Assembly: GCA_023664345.1 (NCBI GenBank)
Contig: JAMPFQ010000002.1
Coordinates: forward strand, 62,001-126,000
Direction of reading: 5' to 3'
Source: Lachnospiraceae bacterium
GTDB taxonomy: Bacteria; Bacillota; Clostridia; Lachnospirales; Lachnospiraceae
DNA: 64,000 nt
Part shown: positions 59,642-64,000 of the stretch, piece after piece
How positions within the stretch are numbered: the first letter of the stretch is position 1
How the letters are laid out: every line of letters starts with the position of its first letter
Position numbers and translations under genes: made by a program
The notes under the pieces: model-generated
The model's database searches: none
The model's input: only the letters and a program-made list of their open reading frames with translations
What the model was told of the DNA's origin: nothing

Positions 59642-61579
59642 CTATTTCTCCAATCCATATCCGCTTATTTTCCAGATCTCATTTTCCAGGATCCATGTAG
59701 CGCTCAGATAGGTCAGGGAATCTTCCCCGGGAATGCGAAACTCTATCGACAATTCATACCGATCTGACAGGGCTTGCCCCTCGATCCGCTGCAGACCCTT
59801 GATCTGTATTATTTCCAATTCATCCGCCTGGTCGGAAAGTTCATAAACCTCTGTCTCCCCTTCATAACCGCTGGCCAGGAAACCGCCTACAGCGTCCCTG
59901 TCCCCATCGAAATACGCCTTGCCGAACTCCGCCATAAGTCGCTCTAATTCCTGCCTAATCCCGCTCACAGGTTCATCGTTTTCCACAGAAGACTGGCTGT
60001 CATCAGATTCGGAATCCATGGCATCCATACTTTCCAGCGGCCATTGCGATTCATAAACAACCCACTCCAGATCATCTATGCCGCATTCCGTAAATCCCGG
60101 CATTGCGCCTGTATTTAACGTCACATCCCCTATCGTTTCGCTCAATTCCAGATAAGCGTCTATCAGCGCCTGATCCTCCTCCGAGTACTGCCTGTCCCCG
60201 GGCCAGTCCATGTTCAGAACATATTCCCGGTCTCCCGGTTGATATGATCCAAATATAACATCCCCGTCCATGACCACTGTCACATCTTCCGTATATTCAA
60301 ACAATTCCAGCATAAACAGGATTCCGCCGATCCCCGCCTCTGCATTTCCCTTTTCACAGACCAGCAAACGGCTGACCGCATCATTGTCGTTTTCCGTTTC
60401 AAAGATGATTCTGTCCCGCCATTCCTCAGGGAAAACGAGTTCCAGCCCTGTGGCGAACCTGACTGTTTGACCATCGTCAGACAGAATCTTCCAGAAATCC
60501 GCCGGTTCCGAGGACGCCTCCGGCATTCCTCCGCCCGCGTAAACGGTTCCTCCGCTCTGGATATGAATCATATTTCCGGCCAGCAGTACGAACACGCAGG
60601 CAATCCCAACCAACAGGATGCCTTTCTTCTTTCTCCCGCCATTCAGGATGCTTTCAAATCTCCGCTTCAAAAATCTCACTCCTCTCACATATCCGGTGGA
60701 AACGGCGCTGCCCCTGCACTGACTCCTCTCCACCCAAGCCATGATCACCTCACTGTATTCCCTGCGATCCTCCCTGGTCGCACTGTTCACCACTTCCTCA
60801 TCACAGGCGATCTCCATATCCTGTTCCGCCGCCCTCCTCAGAAGCCATACCAGCGGATTGAACCAATGAATGATGCAGACGAGCAGAAACAGCAGCTTCC
60901 ACAGAATATCCCTGTTCTTACAGTGGAGCGCCTCATGTTTCAGGATAAAACGCATATCCTTTTCATTTTGGACTTCCTCCGGCAGCACGATGATATTCCT
61001 GAATACGCCCGTGGTAAAAGGCCCCATTGCAGAATCCGGCAGGATGTACAGTATTGGAATTCTTTGCATACCGCACTGGACGGATATTTCCGCGAGGATT
61101 TCCCGGATGCCCGCATCCTCGCACTCATGCCCCCACCGTCTGATCTTCCTGCGCATCCTCTGATAACCTGCCATCAGATAAACCGCCATGACTGCGCCCA
61201 CACATGCCCATATGACAAACGCCACATCCGCTGCAGTGACTTCTTTCCCGGATGCCTCTGATAAAGGCTGCACCTGCATGACCCCAACGGGAACCGCCTG
61301 TCCCATATCGCCCTGTATCACGGTATCTCCCCCATGATCAGCCTCCGGGATATGAGCCTCCCTCAGCACAAGATCAGGTATCTCCGCCCTATAGGCGCCC
61401 GGAACCGGGATCAGATGAAACGGTACCAAGAGGCAGAACGCCATCAGGATCCAGATTGTCTTCCTGCTCTTTGCGCTATAGCGTTTTCCCCTGAAAAAAA
61501 ACAGAATACTAAATACGGCGATGCTCACCCCCACAATCACGGACGTATTCAAAATACCTGTCATAAACTCCCCCATCAT
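59642..61579 (-). CDS. BlaR1/MecR1-like M56 membrane metallopeptidase sensor
   Basis: A 645-residue protein. Four spans surround an M56 zinc-peptidase: FTTGVFRNIIVLPEE, zinc motif HEALHCKNRD and EIACDEEVV. After the fourth span (GILLVGIACVFVLLAGN) there is a 300-residue extracytoplasmic part. That part lacks the penicillin-binding STxK domain of BlaR1, so it senses something else, and includes an acidic Asp/Ser stretch (MDSESDDSQSS) and a C-terminal NTF2-like region (LMAEFGKAYFDGDRDAVGGF). It would cleave BlaI on signal. The ATG overlaps the blaI stop by 4 nt. Confidence 0.87.
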   Translation of the reverse strand: MMGEFMTGILNTSVIVGVSIAVFSILFFFRGKRYSAKSRKTIWILMAFCLLVPFHLIPVPGAYRAEIPDLVLREAHIPEADHGGDTVIQGDMGQAVPVGVMQVQPLSEASGKEVTAADVAFVIWACVGAVMAVYLMAGYQRMRRKIRRWGHECEDAGIREILAEISVQCGMQRIPILYILPDSAMGPFTTGVFRNIIVLPEEVQNEKDMRFILKHEALHCKNRDILWKLLFLLVCIIHWFNPLVWLLRRAAEQDMEIACDEEVVNSATREDRREYSEVIMAWVERSQCRGSAVSTGYVRGVRFLKRRFESILNGGRKKKGILLVGIACVFVLLAGNMIHIQSGGTVYAGGGMPEASSEPADFWKILSDDGQTVRFATGLELVFPEEWRDRIIFETENDNDAVSRLLVCEKGNAEAGIGGILFMLELFEYTEDVTVVMDGDVIFGSYQPGDREYVLNMDWPGDRQYSEEDQALIDAYLELSETIGDVTLNTGAMPGFTECGIDDLEWVVYESQWPLESMDAMDSESDDSQSSVENDEPVSGIRQELERLMAEFGKAYFDGDRDAVGGFLASGYEGETEVYELSDQADELEIIQIKGLQRIEGQALSDRYELSIEFRIPGEDSLTYLSATWILENEIWKISGYGLEK

Positions 61580-61953
61580 TTATCCTCCCCCTCCAATGAA
61601 TCAAGATAATTCCTCAGTTCCGTGATCTCCTTTTGGGAGATCTTTTTCCCCTTGCAAAGCTGGGCGATCATCTTCGCGGCGGAATTGTCGTACAGCTTTT
61701 CCAGAAAACTCTCGCTTTCCTGGATCCGGTACTGATCCTGCGAAACCGCCACGGAATAATAGTTGGTGCGCGTGCTCCTGTCACAGTGCACATACCCCTT
61801 ATCCGCCATCCTCGCCAGGAACGTCATCAGCCCCGCCAGCTTCCAGTCATACTTATCCTTTACCCTGTCCAATATTTCATTGGAGGTCATGGGCACATCC
61901 TGGCTCCACAGGACTTTCATGATCTCAAATTCTGAATCCGACAACTTTTTCAT
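61576..61953 (-). CDS. blaI: BlaI/MecI-family transcriptional repressor
   Basis: A 125-residue winged-helix protein with LSDSEFEIMKVLW, the recognition region LAGLMTFLARMADKGYV and C-terminal dimerisation helices. BlaI dimers bind TACA/TGTA operators and are cut by the partner M56 peptidase. A palindrome fitting that rule overlaps the predicted promoter (62005-62034), which indicates autoregulation. The blaR1-like gene is coupled downstream. No beta-lactamase gene is in the window. Confidence 0.93.
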   Translation of the reverse strand: MKKLSDSEFEIMKVLWSQDVPMTSNEILDRVKDKYDWKLAGLMTFLARMADKGYVHCDRSTRTNYYSVAVSQDQYRIQESESFLEKLYDNSAAKMIAQLCKGKKISQKEITELRNYLDSLEGEDK

Positions 61954-62004
61954 TTTGCACCTGTCCTTTCTATTGATCGATCATAAATTATTCTATGTGT
62001 TATT

Positions 62005-62034
62005 ATTATACATTATGTATAATATTAATGTCAA
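62005..62034 (-). promoter_or_regulatory. blaI promoter with overlapping BlaI-type operator
   Basis: Minus strand TTGACA (62034-62029), 18-nt spacer, TATAAT (62010-62005). The near-perfect 19-bp palindrome ATTATACATTATGTATAAT (62005-62023) with TACA/TGTA half-sites covers the -10 and spacer, as for repression by BlaI. Confidence 0.8.
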
Positions 62035-62082
62035 TGATAAATATAAGGAAAACAAAATTTACTTTGTCTTTTAAAAATCAAA

Positions 62083-62104
62083 AATCCCCCATTTCTGAGG
62101 GATT
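62083..62104 (-). terminator. Terminator of the Rpn-family gene
   Basis: AATCCC and GGGATT arms; on the minus strand followed by TTTTGATTTTTAAAAG. It lies 30 nt beyond the stop at 62134. Confidence 0.65.
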
Positions 62105-62133
62105 CACATGCTTAAAAAACTGTTTGCCGCAGT

Positions 62134-63162
62134 TTACACTGTCTGCTTTCCAAACCTTTCAAAATATTCCTGTGCCATCTGCAAAGACACATTTAATTTA
62201 TTTTGCAGTCTTTCCAGAATATCCTTTTCAGACAATCCGCAATCAACTCCTGTTTCAACAATGCCTTCTGCCCTGCCTTCCAGTTTGCCTTCCAGTTTGC
62301 CTTCCAGTTTGCCTTCCAGTTTGCCTCTTGCCTCGCCTTTCGCTTCGCTCTCCCTTGCGATCTCATCAAATAAATTATACATATCAGCATCTCCTTTCCT
62401 ATCCAACGCATTATAAGCAATCTTACAGTTTGTCGCGCCTGTCAGTGTCATGACCACGGTTTTATCCACTTCGTGCTCTCTTGCATATTTTATGACTTTC
62501 TCCTTTGCTTCACTCCCCGGTATGCTTTTATCCAGAATCATTTCCAACATATTGAAAAAGTCCACGTTGTCTATATTATGGAATACCAGGTTATTCCGCC
62601 TTGCCTCCACCAGCATCATCTTATAATCATTGACGAACTTTTTCATTTTATCCGGAATATCAAGCATCCCATGGAGCGACACCGCGCCGTCCCACGGTTT
62701 ATCACCATAGTAAATGACAATGGTGATAACAGGCATGAATTTATCCGTTCTTTTCATCCTTGACAGATATTCGTTCTCATCCATGCCTTCAGATTTTTTA
62801 TATTTCCCTGCATTGCTGTCATACTGTTTCTTGTATGTGCCGTAGTCATAACCCATGACACGCAAGGGCATTGCATAATGAATGCGCTCCTGAGACTCCA
62901 GCCCCAGCATTACGAATTCCATGCCATATGTCCTGGACTTCTTGCTCACCTTGATATTATCCCTGGAGGCTTCGATGCTCTCCGCATAATCCCTGTGTTC
63001 GAGTATGGAGGATTCTTCCGTGTCCCCATTTTCCAGTTCCTCCGGCCTGATGACCTGTTCCCCGTCAAACAGGACCGCATTGAACAGATCGGCGAAATGC
63101 CCGTTATCATTCCAGTAATTCTTTAATACTGTATCCGGTTTTAAGTTCTGTGTTTTTGCCAT
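62134..63162 (-). CDS. Rpn-family recombination-promoting nuclease/putative transposase
   Basis: A 342-residue protein. The N-terminal PD-(D/E)xK-like domain starts KNYWNDNGHFADLFNAVLFD and has EASRDNIKVSKKSRTYGMEF, then VITIVIYYGDKPWDGA. A helical region and a C-terminal tandem GKLEG repeat (four 12-nt units) follow. Rpn proteins are DNA nucleases that raise RecA-independent recombination; related forms have variable C-termini. AAGGAG upstream of ATG 63162. The surrounding remnants and repeats fit an unstable neighbourhood. Confidence 0.85.
   Translation of the reverse strand: MAKTQNLKPDTVLKNYWNDNGHFADLFNAVLFDGEQVIRPEELENGDTEESSILEHRDYAESIEASRDNIKVSKKSRTYGMEFVMLGLESQERIHYAMPLRVMGYDYGTYKKQYDSNAGKYKKSEGMDENEYLSRMKRTDKFMPVITIVIYYGDKPWDGAVSLHGMLDIPDKMKKFVNDYKMMLVEARRNNLVFHNIDNVDFFNMLEMILDKSIPGSEAKEKVIKYAREHEVDKTVVMTLTGATNCKIAYNALDRKGDADMYNLFDEIARESEAKGEARGKLEGKLEGKLEGKLEGRAEGIVETGVDCGLSEKDILERLQNKLNVSLQMAQEYFERFGKQTV
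62277..62324 (-). repeat. 12-bp in-frame tandem repeat in the Rpn gene
   Basis: Four exact copies of CTTCCAGTTTGC, coding for GKLE repeats. The unit keeps the frame, so copy-number changes by slippage would only alter linker length. Confidence 0.9.
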
Positions 63163-63286
63163 TCCATACTCCTTTGTCTTCTGGTTACAGTATACTATCA
63201 AAATCTGCGGATTACAAGGTTTCTTCATTCTCCATGACACATATTTTACAAACTGCTTTACAATCCGGTAGTCATCCTTAGGTCTA

Positions 63287-63475
63287 TTAGCCCGCAGTGG
63301 GATCATAAAAAGTGATCGCTGAAACAATATCATCTTTCATCATCAGTGCCGCATAAAGCGGCAGAGAATCCGCGCCTGCACCACCTCCTCCGGCGTCAGG
63401 GTCTGAATGCCGGTCACATTCGTTTCTTCCCGTGAGCAGGCGCATATGGAGTAATGCCATGAAAAACAAAACCCC
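63287..63475 (-). pseudogene. Frameshifted remnant of an unrecognised gene
   Basis: Protein-like sequence is spread over shifting frames: MALLHMRLLTG, then TGIQTLTPEEVVQARI, then YAALMMKDDIVSAITFYD to a TAA at 63287. At least two frameshifts join them, one near 63430 and one near 63355. The predicted helices read like the C-terminal end of a gene. No family is recognised. The rest of 63163-63505 holds nothing else that can be supported. Confidence 0.35.
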
Positions 63476-63505
63476 CTTTGTCAATGCCAAAAAGGTAAAA
63501 AACGA

Positions 63506-63537
63506 CCTTGAAGCAGGAATTTTCTCCTGCTTCAAGG
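63506..63537 (-). terminator. Strong terminator after the small helical gene
   Basis: CCTTGAAGCAGGA (63506-63518) and TCCTGCTTCAAGG (63525-63537) form a perfect 13-bp stem, followed on the minus strand by TCGTTTTTTACC. Confidence 0.85.
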
Positions 63538-63562
63538 CCGCCATATCTACACTGCTATTTCA

Positions 63563-63751
63563 TCATTCTTTCATCTCGTCAATGTCCGTAAGGTTTACAC
63601 CCAGACTGCTGAGCAGCGCTTTCAGATAAAGATATTTCTTTCTCAATATTGCATACGTCTTTGCTGCGTTCTCTTCTTTCGCAGCCAGCATATACTCCTG
63701 AATATCCTTAAATTCATCCATTGCATTTTTTATGATTTCGGCGTCATTCAC
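63563..63751 (-). CDS. Small helical protein of unknown function
   Basis: A 62-residue protein from GTG at 63751, with AGGAG 11 nt upstream. It reads NDAEIIKNAMDEFKDIQEYM, then helices to SSLGVNLTDIDEMKE. All-helical, no motif. It follows uxaA by 43 nt on the same strand and ends before a strong terminator, so it may be the last gene of that operon. Longer frames starting upstream lack ribosome sites. Confidence 0.6.
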   Translation of the reverse strand: MNDAEIIKNAMDEFKDIQEYMLAAKEENAAKTYAILRKKYLYLKALLSSLGVNLTDIDEMKE

Positions 63752-63794
63752 AGTGTCATCTCCTGAATCATGCCATTGACCGCCGGTATCCATT

Positions 63795-64000
63795 TTACAA
63801 CGTAACCCCCTGCTTAAAGATCGCCATATCATGGAAGCCTGCGGCCTCGCTGCACACTTTCTTACCGGAAGCCACCTCCACCACATAGTTGAACAGGTTC
63901 TCCGTCTCCGCCGCCATATTGCTGTCCTCCACCAACACGCCCGCGTTGAAGTCTATCCAGTTGGACTTCTTGCCTGCCAGACGGGAGTTGGTGGCGATCT
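63795..64000 (-). CDS. uxaA: Altronate dehydratase (UxaA) family, C-terminal end only
   Basis: The last 67 residues read IATNSRLAGKKSNWIDFNAG, then FNYVVEVASGKKVC and the end MAIFKQGVTL. This closing pattern is typical of the large catalytic domain of altronate/galactarate dehydratases. The enzyme removes water from altronate in galacturonate breakdown, consistent with the pectin genes in this window. The start lies beyond the right edge. Confidence 0.85.
   Translation of the reverse strand, partial: IATNSRLAGKKSNWIDFNAGVLVEDSNMAAETENLFNYVVEVASGKKVCSEAAGFHDMAIFKQGVTL

Overview
The window looks like a chromosomal segment of a gut Firmicute, most likely a Lachnospiraceae-type Clostridium. This is inferred from gene content and style, not from a search: strong AGGAGG-type ribosome sites, AddA/AddB instead of RecBCD, a CBS/DRTGG family II pyrophosphatase, an ECF thiamine transporter under a TPP riboswitch, AgrC/LytTR signalling, BlaI/BlaR1, and intracellular pectin enzymes. 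Most genes lie on the minus strand. No rRNA, tRNA or CRISPR array was seen.

Layout. 1-3.2 kb: truncated ppaC, two copies of a structured repeat, and a small P-loop kinase/ATPase, a ribbon-helix-helix protein and an unknown small protein bounded by copies of a second structured repeat. 3.2-6.5 kb: a tyrosine recombinase, then a convergent pair (polyprenyl synthase and multi-TM membrane protein), each preceded by the same 21-nt palindrome. 6.7-11.9 kb: housekeeping genes (GT2, a HAD-CPBP fusion, greA, a mraY-like gene) and two small genes carrying in-frame amber codons. 12-15.7 kb: a TetM/EF-G-like GTPase fused to a Rae1-type NYN nuclease, then TPP riboswitch-thiT. 15.7-22 kb: a large hybrid kinase, a lipoprotein solute-binding protein and an amidohydrolase. 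22-42.6 kb: addA and addB, separated by a roughly 11 kb restriction-modification island and an aldo/keto reductase-like gene. The island is a type I system (hsdR, a membrane protein, hsdS, hsdM) with a type II NgoMIV-like system, a D12 adenine methylase and a ParB-like protein nested between hsdS and hsdM. 42.7-49 kb: a HAD phosphatase, a cytoplasmic pectinesterase, a phosphoesterase, a candidate type I toxin-antitoxin locus and a HerA-like ATPase. 49-55.7 kb: a hybrid kinase, a LytTR/GHKL two-component pair and a chemoreceptor. 56-64 kb: a sugar isomerase, a GH28 polygalacturonase, BlaI/BlaR1, an Rpn-family nuclease, gene remnants and the end of uxaA.

How they work together. Pectinesterase, GH28 and altronate dehydratase fit import of pectic oligomers followed by cytoplasmic breakdown to galacturonate. 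The defence island protects DNA by two, possibly three, methylation systems and sits between the genes of the end-processing nuclease AddAB. Several dispersed repeat families fold into hairpins, and some copies show compensatory base changes. They lie at transcript boundaries and next to broken genes, so repeat-linked rearrangement appears to have shaped the accessory parts. The most unusual items are the GTPase-Rae1 fusion, the nested R-M island with its unknown membrane protein, the twin-palindrome prenyl-synthase module, the HAD-CPBP fusion and the covarying repeat families.
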